Assembly (NCBI RefSeq): GCF_030053115.1
Contig: NZ_CP125619.1
Coordinates: forward strand, 2,677,501 to 2,741,500
Length of the DNA stretch: 64,000 bases
Direction: 5' to 3'
From: Pseudomonas svalbardensis
GTDB lineage: Bacteria; Pseudomonadota; Gammaproteobacteria; Pseudomonadales; Pseudomonadaceae
Positions 35,680-43,572 of this stretch are shown here, one piece after another; positions within the stretch are counted from its first letter, which is position 1; every line of letters starts with the position of its first letter. Under the pieces are notes generated by a model. That model made no database searches. It saw only the letters and a program-made list of their open reading frames with translations, and had not been told where the DNA came from. The translations under genes and the position numbers were made by a program.

Positions 35680-36663
35680 ATGTTCCAAGGCATTTTGATC
35701 GACAAAGACGACAGCGGTTACCGGGCCACACTGCAAGAGATCAATGACGATCAACTGCCCGAGGGCGATGTGACGGTGCGTGTGGCGTACAGCACGCTGA
35801 ACTTCAAGGATGGCCTGGCGATCACCGGCAGCAGCCCGGTGGTGCGAAAATTCCCGATGGTGCCGGGGATCGATCTGGCAGGTACTGTCGCAGTCAGTGG
35901 GCATCCAGACTACAAAGTCGGTGATCAGGTCGTACTCAATGGCTGGGGTGTTGGCGAAGGGCATTGGGGCGGACTGGCGCAGAAGGCTCGCTTGAATGGC
36001 GACTGGTTGATTCCGCTACCCAAGGTATTCACCACGGCGCAAGCGATGGCCATCGGTACGGCGGGTTACACGGCGATGCTGAGCATCCTGGCGCTGGAAC
36101 ATAATGGTGTGACGCCCGAGCAGGGCGAAGTGTTGGTCACCGGCGCCAATGGCGGTGTAGGCAGTTTCGCCATCGCACTGTTGAGCAAGCTCGGCTATCG
36201 GGTGGTCGTGTCTACCGGTCGCACCTCCGAACACGATTACCTCAAGCAACTCGGCGCCAGCGAAATCATCGACCGCGCCACGCTATCCGAGCCGGGCAAA
36301 CCCTTGGCCAAGGAGCGTTGGGCTGCGGTCATCGACTCGGTCGGCAGCCACACGTTGGCCAATGCCTGTGCCAGCACGAAGGCCAACGGCACTGTCGCCG
36401 CGTGTGGCCTGGCGCAAGGCATGGATTTCCCGGCTTCAGTCGCACCGTTCATTTTGCGCGGCGTGACCCTGGCCGGGATCAACAGCGTGACTCAGCCCAA
36501 AGCCAAGCGGATACTGGCCTGGAGTCGGCTGGCCAAGGATCTGGATTTCACCTTGTTGCCGCTGATCAGCCACGAAATCGGCTTGAGCGAAGTGATCGAG
36601 GCTGCATCGCGATTGCTCGCCGGTCAATTGCGTGGGCGGGTAGTGGTCGACGTCAATCGTTGA
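35680..36663 (+). CDS. acuI: Acrylyl-CoA reductase AcuI/YhdH-type oxidoreductase
   Basis: ATG at 35680 follows TCTGGAGGCAGCA. The 327-aa medium-chain reductase shows SSPVVRKFPMVPGIDLAGTV, NGWGVGEGHWGGLAQKAR and the NADPH motif VTGANGGVGSFAIALL, ending RGVTLAGINSVTQPKAKRI. These are the YhdH/AcuI hallmarks, and no catalytic zinc set is present. Members reduce acryloyl-CoA to propionyl-CoA with NADPH, detoxifying it. Confidence 0.88.
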   Translation: MFQGILIDKDDSGYRATLQEINDDQLPEGDVTVRVAYSTLNFKDGLAITGSSPVVRKFPMVPGIDLAGTVAVSGHPDYKVGDQVVLNGWGVGEGHWGGLAQKARLNGDWLIPLPKVFTTAQAMAIGTAGYTAMLSILALEHNGVTPEQGEVLVTGANGGVGSFAIALLSKLGYRVVVSTGRTSEHDYLKQLGASEIIDRATLSEPGKPLAKERWAAVIDSVGSHTLANACASTKANGTVAACGLAQGMDFPASVAPFILRGVTLAGINSVTQPKAKRILAWSRLAKDLDFTLLPLISHEIGLSEVIEAASRLLAGQLRGRVVVDVNR

Positions 36664-36715
36664 CTGTCTCACCGCCAATCAAACAGACAAACGACAGAGA
36701 CAAGGACTATCAACC

Positions 36716-37204
36716 ATGGATGTAAAACAGCGTGAAGTGCGGCCCTTTAGCGTCTCGGGCCTGCAAGTGCGCACCTGCAATGCCGCAGAGCAGCAAGCAG
36801 ACACTGCGCGCATCGGCCCTATGTGGGAACAATTCTTCGTTGAGGAAATCTTCGACAAGATCGCCCACAAGCAACCGGATTCTTTTGTGTATGGCGTCTA
36901 TTCCAACTACGAGTCCGACGCTTCGGGCCACTTCGATGTGATCGCGGGGGTGGCGGTCACCGCGCCCTCCGAGGACTTTCCGCAGGTTCAGGTGGAGGGA
37001 GGCGAATACCTGGTGTTCAGCGCCAAAGGGGCGATGCCAGACAGCGTCATTCAGACGTGGGGCCTGATCTGGGCCTACTTTAAGGACAACCCGCAGATTT
37101 GCCGCACGTTCGCCACAGACTTCGAGGTCTATACCAGCCCGGATTCAGTGTCGGTCTATATCGGCATTCAGGACTCAGACGGGTTTTCGCGCTCAAGCAA
37201 CTGA
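36716..37204 (+). CDS. GyrI-like / AraC effector-binding domain protein
   Basis: The 162-aa protein begins 52 bp after acuI and has the GyrI-like fold pattern: REVRPFSVSGLQVRTCNAAE, IGPMWEQFFVEEIFDKI, YGVYSNYESDASGHFDVIAG and the strand-turn FEVYTSPDSVSVYIGI. Such single domains bind small hydrophobic ligands. Its 3' end overlaps the end of the convergent ada gene by 37 bp. Confidence 0.82.
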   Translation: MDVKQREVRPFSVSGLQVRTCNAAEQQADTARIGPMWEQFFVEEIFDKIAHKQPDSFVYGVYSNYESDASGHFDVIAGVAVTAPSEDFPQVQVEGGEYLVFSAKGAMPDSVIQTWGLIWAYFKDNPQICRTFATDFEVYTSPDSVSVYIGIQDSDGFSRSSN

Positions 37205-38268
37205 CTCTTGCGCTCCACACCCCAGCGATAGCCCGACAGGTTGCCGTCGCTGCGCACCACGCGGTGGCACGGAATCGCCACCGCCAGGTTGTTCGCGCCG
37301 CAGGCTTGAGCCACGGCGCGCATCGCTTTTGGCGCGCCGATTCGTTGAGCGATATCGGCGTAGCTGGCGGTGCAACCGGCGGGAATCTCCCGCAGGGCTT
37401 GCCACACCCGTTCTTGAAAAGCGGTGCCGCGAACATCCAGCGGCAAGTCCAGGCCCAGGGCCGGCGCTTCGATAAAACCAACAACCTTGGCGATCAGTTG
37501 CTCGAACGTGTGATCGGCGCCAATCAGATTCGCCCGTCGAAACTTGTCCTGCAGATCGCAGACCAGTTGGTGCGGGTCATCGCCCAACAGGATCGCGCAA
37601 ACACCCCGTTCACTCTGCGCCACCAGAATCGCCCCCAGGGAACACTGGCCGACGGCAAAACGAATGTCGTTGTTCTGACCAGCGGCGCGGTATTCACCGG
37701 GCTTCATGCCCAATAGCTGATCGGCGGCTTCATAGAAACGGCTGTTGGAGTTGAAACCGGCGTCATACAGCGCGTCGGTCACCGAGTCTCCGTCCGCGAG
37801 GCGCTCACGGACCCTGCGTGAACGATGGGCCGCAGCGTAACCCTTGGGCGTCAGACCGGTCACCGCTTTGAACACCCGATGGAAGTGAAAGCTACTGAGA
37901 CCCGCAGCAACAGCCAGTTCGCTCAGGACAGGCAGATTCTCCGCGGTTTCGATCTGGCGGCAAGCGGCGGCCACCGTCGCGGCATGTTGCGCGGCGACGT
38001 CGCTTTGATCCTTCGCGGCTCGTTTGCTTGGGCGATAACCCGCTGCCTGGGCCTGCACGGCCGTGTCGAAGAACTCGACGTTCTGCGGTTTCGGCAAACG
38101 CGCCAGGCTGCTGGGGCGGCAGTAAATGCCGGTGGTTTTCACCGCATACACAAACTGTCCGTCTGCCCGGGGATCACGCGCGACGACGGCGGCCCAGCGC
38201 GGATCGTTCTCGGTGGCAATCTTTGTCGAATGGCTTGTCATGGCTTCATGTCCGTTGATCCGTTTCAT
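37168..38268 (-). CDS. ada: Ada-type O6-methylguanine-DNA methyltransferase/AraC regulator with altered zinc site
   Basis: The 366-aa protein has the three Ada parts: N-terminal domain (ARDPRADGQFVYAVKTTGIY-CRPSS), AraC-type helix-turn-helix (LSELAVAAGLSSFHFHRVFK) and C-terminal methyltransferase (AFQERVWQALREIPAG, IPCHRVVRSDGNLSGYRWG, active Cys in PCHR). E. coli Ada uses four Cys for zinc; here only the CRP Cys remains, the others being Ser, Ser and Ala (CRPSS and YRPSKRAA). It ends the operon and may activate it. A shorter start at MTSHSTK is possible. Confidence 0.93.
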   Translation of the reverse strand: MKRINGHEAMTSHSTKIATENDPRWAAVVARDPRADGQFVYAVKTTGIYCRPSSLARLPKPQNVEFFDTAVQAQAAGYRPSKRAAKDQSDVAAQHAATVAAACRQIETAENLPVLSELAVAAGLSSFHFHRVFKAVTGLTPKGYAAAHRSRRVRERLADGDSVTDALYDAGFNSNSRFYEAADQLLGMKPGEYRAAGQNNDIRFAVGQCSLGAILVAQSERGVCAILLGDDPHQLVCDLQDKFRRANLIGADHTFEQLIAKVVGFIEAPALGLDLPLDVRGTAFQERVWQALREIPAGCTASYADIAQRIGAPKAMRAVAQACGANNLAVAIPCHRVVRSDGNLSGYRWGVERKSQLLERENPSES

Positions 38269-38328
38269 GCAGATTAACCAGCCGACGGGGTCGCTGCACC
38301 CCGGGTCTTGCGGTCGAATTCGAAGGCT

Positions 38329-38994
38329 TCATCCGGCGGTACGAAAGGTGAAGTTGATCCGTTGTTCGCCCAGTCGCGGGTGTTGGCCGTCCTTGATCGG
38401 CAAGACCCCGTGATAACGCAAACGATCCACGCCACCCCAGACCACGATGTCGCCATGGAGCAGCGGCACCCGCTGGCTTTTATCGCTGCGTTCGAAGCCG
38501 CCGAACAGGAACATCGCCGGTAATCCCAGGGACACTGAAACGATGGGCGCCGCGTAGGAAACTTCGTCTTTGTCCTGGTGCAACGACATCTTGGCCCCGG
38601 GAACGTAACGGTTGATCAGGCAGGAATCAGGCACGAAATCCGCGAACCCTGCTTCCCGCGCCGCCGCTTGTGCCAATTCGAGAAACACCTCGGGCATTTT
38701 CGGCCAGGGTTTCCCGGTCAGCGGATCATTGCGGGTATAACGGTAACCGCTGCGGTCGGTGGTCCAGCCCAGCACGCCGCAACTGCTCAAGGCGACAGAC
38801 ATGGTAAAGCCCCCGGGCGTGATCATCTGCCGAAACGGTGCCACCGCCAGAACTGCGTCCAGTGCGGGCAGCAACTGATCCAGCCAGGGCAGGGCAAAGC
38901 CTCTGAGGACGCAGGACTGTTCGCCGATACGATCGAGCCTGGGTTGCTGCTCGGGTTCCGCGTCGGCAAACAAGTCGAAGGTGATCGGGTTCAT
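38329..38994 (-). CDS. alkB: AlkB-type DNA oxidative demethylase
   Basis: The start MNPITFDLFA at 38994 lies 4 bp after the upstream stop, so it is translationally coupled; MRYDP at 39009 is an alternative. The protein carries the AlkB pattern YRYTRNDPLTGKPWPKMPEV, SCLINRYVPGAKMSLHQDKD (iron ligands His and Asp), VSVSLGLPAMFLFGG, and RYHGVLPIKDG with the third ligand, then RINFTFR. It removes 1-methyladenine and 3-methylcytosine using 2-oxoglutarate. Confidence 0.93.
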   Translation of the reverse strand: MNPITFDLFADAEPEQQPRLDRIGEQSCVLRGFALPWLDQLLPALDAVLAVAPFRQMITPGGFTMSVALSSCGVLGWTTDRSGYRYTRNDPLTGKPWPKMPEVFLELAQAAAREAGFADFVPDSCLINRYVPGAKMSLHQDKDEVSYAAPIVSVSLGLPAMFLFGGFERSDKSQRVPLLHGDIVVWGGVDRLRYHGVLPIKDGQHPRLGEQRINFTFRTAG

Positions 38995-38998
38995 GGGG

Positions 38999-39703
38999 TC
39001 ATAACGCATCGTGAAAGATGATTCCAAGGGTATGCCGTTTTCCGCTGTGCAGGCGACTCACTCCGTGGCGCAGGGTGACTCGGTAATAGCCACGAACGCC
39101 TTTGACCGGCCGTTGGTTGACGGCAAAGATCAGCGCGTCACCTTTCTTCAGGCCAATGACCTGGGGGCGCGACTGCATCCGTGGGCGCTGTTCCGTCAGC
39201 ACGAACTCGCCGCCGGTGAAGTCGTCGTCCGGCTCTGACAGCAGAATCGCCACTTGCAGCGGGAAGACGTGTTCGCCGTACAGGTCTTGATGCAAGCAGT
39301 TGTAGTCCTGCGGTCCATATTGCAGCAACAACGGCGTCGGGCGTTCCTGACCGGCGGCATGGCAGCGTTCGAGGAACGCTTCGTGCGTTTCAGGGAAACG
39401 GGTCGGCAGGTCCATGCGCTCGTACCAGCGATTGGCTATCGGCACCAATCGAGGATAGAGCGTACTGCGCAAACGGGTGACGACATCTGGCAACGGGTAT
39501 TTGAAGTATTTGTACTCGCCACGGCCAAAGCCGTGACGAGCCATGACCACTTGCGAGCGAAACGGTTCGGGGCGGGCATACAGAGCGCTGATTTCATCGC
39601 ACGTCTCGTGGCTTAAAAGCGACCTGATGATCGCGCAGCCATCCTGATCGAGTTGCTGTTCCAGCGCTTCCCAGTCCAGCCCATCGAGAGAGCGCTCGCT
39701 CAT
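38999..39703 (-). CDS. 2OG-Fe(II) oxygenase in the alkylation-repair operon
   Basis: The 234-aa protein has LLLQYGPQDYNCLHQDLYGE (His/Asp iron ligands), DDFTGGEFVLTEQRPRM, and SRLHSGKRHTLGIIFHDA (third His and 2OG-binding Arg). It is a separate family from AlkB. It overlaps the ogt-like gene by 4 bp and precedes alkB by 4 bp, so it probably shares their damage-response role. Its substrate is unknown. Confidence 0.88.
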   Translation of the reverse strand: MSERSLDGLDWEALEQQLDQDGCAIIRSLLSHETCDEISALYARPEPFRSQVVMARHGFGRGEYKYFKYPLPDVVTRLRSTLYPRLVPIANRWYERMDLPTRFPETHEAFLERCHAAGQERPTPLLLQYGPQDYNCLHQDLYGEHVFPLQVAILLSEPDDDFTGGEFVLTEQRPRMQSRPQVIGLKKGDALIFAVNQRPVKGVRGYYRVTLRHGVSRLHSGKRHTLGIIFHDAL

Positions 39704-40206
39704 CGTTGCGCCTCACGATCCAGCAGTTGCCGTTTACGCTCCAGCCCCCAACGGTAGCCGCCGAGGCTGCCATCCTGACGCAGCACTCGATGACACGGCA
39801 CGATAACCGCCAACGGGTTCGCTCCGCAGGCATTGGCCACCGCCCGAAAAGCCGTGGGTTGCCCCAGTTGTCGCGCGATGTCCTGGTAGCTGGCGGTTTC
39901 ACCCAGCGGTATTTGCCGCAGGGCATTCCAGACTCGCCGTTGAAACACGCTGCCTGTCAGATCCAGCGGCAAATCCAGGGCGGAGCGCGGGTCTTCGAGG
40001 TAGCGCAGGGTTTGCTCCAGCGCAGGCATCAAGCCCTCATCGCGCTGCGGTGTTTGTTTTCCGGGGAAACGCTGCGCAAGATCGCCTTCCAGCGTGGCCA
40101 GGTCATCGCCGAGCAGCAACGCACACAATCCCTCGGCGCTGAACGCGAGTAGCAAGACGCCAAGGCTGGAAGTGCCGCTGATGAAGCGAATCGAGGAAGT
40201 AGACAT
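39700..40206 (-). CDS. ogt: Methylated-DNA-protein cysteine methyltransferase (Ogt/AdaB-like)
   Basis: The 168-aa single-domain protein has VFQRRVWNALRQIPLGETAS, ACGANPLAVIVPCHRVLRQD (acceptor Cys in PCHR) and GYRWGLERKRQLLD. It transfers methyl from O6-methylguanine to itself. It is clearly related to the C-terminal half of the Ada protein at the other end of the operon, so the operon holds two paralogous acceptor domains. It is the first gene. Confidence 0.9.
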   Translation of the reverse strand: MSTSSIRFISGTSSLGVLLLAFSAEGLCALLLGDDLATLEGDLAQRFPGKQTPQRDEGLMPALEQTLRYLEDPRSALDLPLDLTGSVFQRRVWNALRQIPLGETASYQDIARQLGQPTAFRAVANACGANPLAVIVPCHRVLRQDGSLGGYRWGLERKRQLLDREAQR

Positions 40207-40276
40207 GTTCTGACTCCTTAACCGAAGGTTGAGGTGGCCAGTCTAGGGAGCGGGGACTTCGTTAACACTCCGGCGC

Positions 40277-40289
40277 TTGCGGTTGAATT
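40277..40289 (-). promoter_or_regulatory. Candidate Ada box
   Basis: Read on the minus strand this is AAT-N6-GCAA, the A-box/B-box form described for E. coli Ada, located 71-83 bp before the ogt start. With only seven fixed bases a chance match cannot be excluded. Confidence 0.35.
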
Positions 40290-40332
40290 CCAGAGGCAGG
40301 AGCAGACGTCCATGTTGTCGCTCCGGATCCCG

Positions 40333-40509
40333 TTACAACGCTTTGCTGACGCTTATCTCGCTGATGACGTCGTCGCCCTGGCCATGAATGACGTCCAGCG
40401 CGGCCTTGGCTTCTTCTTCGGTGCCGTTTTCAAGCTGGGCAAATTCGAAGCGACGCTCACCATTAAGTTTGTATTTGATGACGTACTTGGTCGTTTGGGC
40501 CACTGTCAT
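40333..40509 (-). CDS. Conserved small protein, 58 aa
   Basis: ATG at 40509 follows AGCAGGT. The product (TVAQTTKYVIKYKLNGERRF, EFAQLENGTEEEAKAAL) has a strand-strand-helix pattern common to a small Pseudomonas family. It lies 29 bp after the DUF1883 gene and could be its operon partner. Confidence 0.65.
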   Translation of the reverse strand: MTVAQTTKYVIKYKLNGERRFEFAQLENGTEEEAKAALDVIHGQGDDVISEISVSKAL

Positions 40510-40538
40510 ACCTGCTTGTCTTGGTGTTTGGGTGTCAC

Positions 40539-40841
40539 TCAGCTCAGTTTCGTGCTGGAGCGGCGGATGATCTTGATGGTGTGAGTCAGGGTCGGATTGC
40601 GAGTCACGCTGATCGGCCGGCGGTTGACCGTGTCGATGGTGATATTCCAGAAACCGGTGCTCGGTGCAGTAATCCGGGCTGGGAAAGTGTCGAAGGCTCC
40701 ACCATGGTAAGTGTGGCGGCCGCCATTCTTGAAGCTGCGGAAATTGGCGTCGTTCATCAAGCGGATATTGCATGTTTGGGAGCATTGAATGACGACGATG
40801 TCGTCTTCGTTGAGGTGCTCGCGCTGGTGGATAAATTTCAT
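40539..40841 (-). CDS. DUF1883 domain-containing protein
   Basis: ATG at 40841 follows GGAGGCGCCTC. The 100-aa protein fits DUF1883 over its whole length: MKFIHQREHLNEDDIVVIQC, NIRLMNDANFRSFKNGGRHT, YHGGAFDTFPARITAPSTGF. The family is a small beta-rich domain sometimes found fused to others. It leads a two-gene unit with the 58-aa protein. Confidence 0.82.
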   Translation of the reverse strand: MKFIHQREHLNEDDIVVIQCSQTCNIRLMNDANFRSFKNGGRHTYHGGAFDTFPARITAPSTGFWNITIDTVNRRPISVTRNPTLTHTIKIIRRSSTKLS

Positions 40842-41053
40842 GAGGCGCCTCCAGAAGGGCTTTTTCTACAAAATCAAAACGATAGCATGTGCGATTGGCG
40901 CAGTTTATCAGCCCGAACGGGTTATTATCCGGTCGTCGAGGTCTGCTTTGACAATTAAAAACAGTTATACGGAATTCTATGAGCGATAAACGCAGCAAGC
41001 CTCGGAGAAAAACAGCATTTGTACTGTCGGAGTGTCTTTATCGGAGGTGTTGT

Positions 41054-41410
41054 ATGAAGTGGGGGGTGATGTTCCTGCCTATGGCGATAGCGATGAGTGG
41101 TTGTGCGAGTGTCTCGGAGATCAATGAGTCTCTGCCGACCATGAGCGTGATTTCAGGCAAGAAGCCTCATGAATACGCGCAATGCCTGACCGAAAAGCTG
41201 GCCAGCAGCCGGGGAGCCCTGCAAGTCGAGCCACACAAGGACGGAATGCGAGTCATCGTGCCGCAAAAGTTCTCCTCGGGGCCGGCCGCGGTATTTGATA
41301 TCGAAGACCGCTCCACTGGCAGCAGCATCAAGCTGCATGAGCGCATTTCCAATGTGCCGTTGCGCCCCATGGATGTACGCAATGCCGCTACGGCGTGCAT
41401 TTCCGGCTGA
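41054..41410 (+). CDS. Lipoprotein, 118 aa
   Basis: ATG at 41054 has GGAGGTGTTGT. The signal MKWGVMFLPMAIAMSGC ends in a lipobox (MSGC), so the mature protein is lipid-anchored. The rest (KPHEYAQCLTEKLASSRGAL, VPLRPMDVRNAATACISG) has two more cysteines. It resembles small Pseudomonas outer-membrane lipoproteins. Function unknown. Confidence 0.7.
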   Translation: MKWGVMFLPMAIAMSGCASVSEINESLPTMSVISGKKPHEYAQCLTEKLASSRGALQVEPHKDGMRVIVPQKFSSGPAAVFDIEDRSTGSSIKLHERISNVPLRPMDVRNAATACISG

Positions 41411-41482
41411 TAGACTGTCGCCCGTCAGTACCGATGCCGCCAAAGCAGCGCTTTGGCGGCGTTGTCATTTCTGGAGTCGAGC

Positions 41483-41713
41483 ATGAAGCGAGAGCAGGTA
41501 CGGGAGTGCCATGCAGAGGGTCACATCTCTGCCACCCACGTGATTCAGAATCCGGCGAATTCGGGCGAATGGATCGTGTTTTTCAAGAAAAGCGCCGGGC
41601 GTAGTTATTTTCTGGTGGATGAAAACGATGAAGTCGAATCCTTCAGTAGCCTCGATGATTTGATCGAGACGGTGCGCGGTCTCGGGATCAAGTTCGCCGA
41701 AATTCACATGTAG
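41483..41713 (+). CDS. Conserved hypothetical protein, 76 aa
   Basis: ATG at 41483 follows CTGGAGTCGAGC. The product MKREQVRECHAEGHISATHV, WIVFFKKSAGRSYFLVDEND, FSSLDDLIETVRGLGIKFAE has an alternating strand/helix layout and no export signal. It is convergent with the next lipoprotein gene. No named domain recognised. Confidence 0.6.
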   Translation: MKREQVRECHAEGHISATHVIQNPANSGEWIVFFKKSAGRSYFLVDENDEVESFSSLDDLIETVRGLGIKFAEIHM

Positions 41714-41723
41714 GGCAGGGGTC

Positions 41724-42005
41724 TTACTTGCAGGCCACCACGACGCTGCGGTTCTTGTAGTTGCCGACGTCGACACCCAGGGTCTTGTCGCTTTCCTTGG
41801 TCGAAGGTGTTCCGTCGGTACCGACGATTCGATAGCCGGTGCCGGCGCAAGAGGCATCGGCTTTTTCGTAGCAGGTCGCCCAGGAATTGGCTTCCCCGGA
41901 ACAGTCGATGGCCAGGCCTTGCTCGCCGTTGTTCAGGTAAGTCGTTTCCGAAGTGGCGCAGCCGCTCAGGGCCAGTGCCGCGATCAGGGGCAAAAATTTA
42001 TTCAT
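41724..42005 (-). CDS. Small lipoprotein, 93 aa
   Basis: The start MNKFLPLIAALALSGC at 42005 gives a textbook lipobox (LSGC). The mature region has four more cysteines (IDCSGEANSWATCYEKADAS-C and VVACK), probably disulfide-paired. Many Pseudomonas carry such Cys-rich lipoproteins. Function unknown; convergent with the 76-aa gene. Confidence 0.7.
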   Translation of the reverse strand: MNKFLPLIAALALSGCATSETTYLNNGEQGLAIDCSGEANSWATCYEKADASCAGTGYRIVGTDGTPSTKESDKTLGVDVGNYKNRSVVVACK

Positions 42006-42144
42006 GTCGTTGTCGTCGTCAGGATGAAGGGGCTGAGCCTGTGACAGCGCAGGCATCAAAAGGTTATAGCGAATGGCCACTTGGTTGCAGGCAATCACAA
42101 AAAAACCCTGCGCGAGGCAGGGCTTGGGTCGCGTCCGGTGCTTA

Positions 42145-42336
42145 TCAGGACTTGTCCTTGCCGCGACGCTTCGGTTCTGGGTGTTCGAGCTCCAATACGG
42201 ATGCCACTTCAATCGCCTTCGCTTCGGTCGGGAAAGGACCGGCGATCTCCTCGCCGCCGCCGAAGTTGAATATCCACCACTGGCCGTCTTTCGCCTGATT
42301 GATCAGGAACCCGTTGACACTTTTTGCTACCGACAT
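42145..42336 (-). CDS. Conserved hypothetical protein, 63 aa
   Basis: ATG at 42336 has GAGGCAGATAG upstream. The product (MSVAKSVNGFLINQAKDGQW, WIFNFGGGEEIAGPFPTEAK, AIEVASVLELEHPEPKRRGK) looks like a small antirepressor-type or nucleic-acid-associated fold, but no domain is certain. The basic C-terminus is notable. Confidence 0.5.
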   Translation of the reverse strand: MSVAKSVNGFLINQAKDGQWWIFNFGGGEEIAGPFPTEAKAIEVASVLELEHPEPKRRGKDKS

Positions 42337-42534
42337 CTATCTGCCTCGTTGGCTGGTTCAATCGCGCAATGATAGCGCCAAATGCACTCAACGGGTGCTG
42401 ATGGTGTAGGGTTGTGCGATTCGCGGCCGTGCAGATCTGATGGTCTGTGCTATCTATAAAGGCTGCGGAGCTATCTCGGGAACTATCCGCGAGAATATTT
42501 CTCTATGATGGCATCGGTTAGCCAGTGCGGGGCA

Positions 42535-42563
42535 TTGTAAGGTGCGTGCCGCCTGATTAGACT
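42535..42563 (+). promoter_or_regulatory. Candidate galU promoter
   Basis: TTGTAA and TAGACT are spaced by 17 bp, 40 bp before the galU start. The -35 matches four of six consensus bases. Confidence 0.4.
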
Positions 42564-42602
42564 GCGCCGAAACTCGTACACACAGCCCTATCAAGGACTT
42601 TT

Positions 42603-43442
42603 ATGATCAAGAAATGCTTGTTCCCAGCAGCCGGTTACGGTACTCGCTTCCTGCCAGCGACTAAAGCCATGCCCAAAGAAATGCTGCCGGTGGTAAACAA
42701 GCCACTGATCCAGTACGGCGTCGAAGAAGCACTTGACGCTGGGTTGACCGAAATTTCCATCGTTACCGGTCGCGGCAAACGCGCTCTGGAAGACCACTTC
42801 GACATCAGCTACGAGCTGGAAAACCAGATCAAAGGTACCGACAAGGAAAAATACCTGGTCGGCATCCGCAAACTGTTGGACGAGTGCTCGTTCTCCTACA
42901 CTCGCCAGACCGAAATGAAAGGCCTGGGCCACGCCATTCTGACTGGCCGCCCGTTGATCGGCGACGAACCGTTCGCGGTAGTGCTGGCGGACGACTTGTG
43001 CGTCAACCTCGAAGGCGACGGCGTCCTGACCCAGATGGTCAAGCTGTACGAGCAGTATCGATGCACCATCGTTGCGATCCAGGAAGTGGATCCGCAGGAA
43101 ACCAACAAGTACGGCGTGATCTCCGGCGAGCTGATCGCTGATGATTTGTACCGCGTTCGCAACATGGTCGAAAAACCAGCCCCGGAAGACGCACCGTCGA
43201 ACCTGGCGATCATCGGTCGTTACATCCTGACGCCGGATATTTTCGAGCTGATCAAACAAACCGAGCCAGGCAAAGGTGGCGAGATTCAAATCACCGACGC
43301 CCTGATGAAGCAGGCGAAAAACGGTTGCGTGATTGCCTACAAGTTCAAGGGCCAGCGTTTTGACTGCGGTGGCGCTGAAGGCTACATCGAGGCCACCAAC
43401 TTCTGCTTCGAGAACTTCTACAAGACTGGCAAGGCTTACTGA
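42603..43442 (+). CDS. galU: UTP-glucose-1-phosphate uridylyltransferase
   Basis: The 279-aa protein has the GalU nucleotide-binding start FPAAGYGTRFLPATKAMPKE, then QYGVEEALDAGLTEISIVTG, FAVVLADDLCVNLEGD, PETNKYGVISGE-type text and GQRFDCGGAEGYIEA near the end. It makes UDP-glucose for exopolysaccharide and LPS. A terminator follows at once. Confidence 0.95.
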   Translation: MIKKCLFPAAGYGTRFLPATKAMPKEMLPVVNKPLIQYGVEEALDAGLTEISIVTGRGKRALEDHFDISYELENQIKGTDKEKYLVGIRKLLDECSFSYTRQTEMKGLGHAILTGRPLIGDEPFAVVLADDLCVNLEGDGVLTQMVKLYEQYRCTIVAIQEVDPQETNKYGVISGELIADDLYRVRNMVEKPAPEDAPSNLAIIGRYILTPDIFELIKQTEPGKGGEIQITDALMKQAKNGCVIAYKFKGQRFDCGGAEGYIEATNFCFENFYKTGKAY

Positions 43443-43465
43443 TAGCCTCTGACCCAATTGTATTG

Positions 43466-43490
43466 AAAAGCCACCTTCGGGTGGCTTTTT
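43466..43490 (+). terminator. galU terminator
   Basis: GCCACC-TTCG-GGTGGC with A run before and T run after, so it may work both ways. Confidence 0.85.
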
Positions 43491-43572
43491 CATTTTCCGT
43501 CCCCATATCGATTGAAGCGCTTGCCCAGCGGACGTCTGCGGGTATGCTTGTGGACTGCCGAGGAGATTGAAA

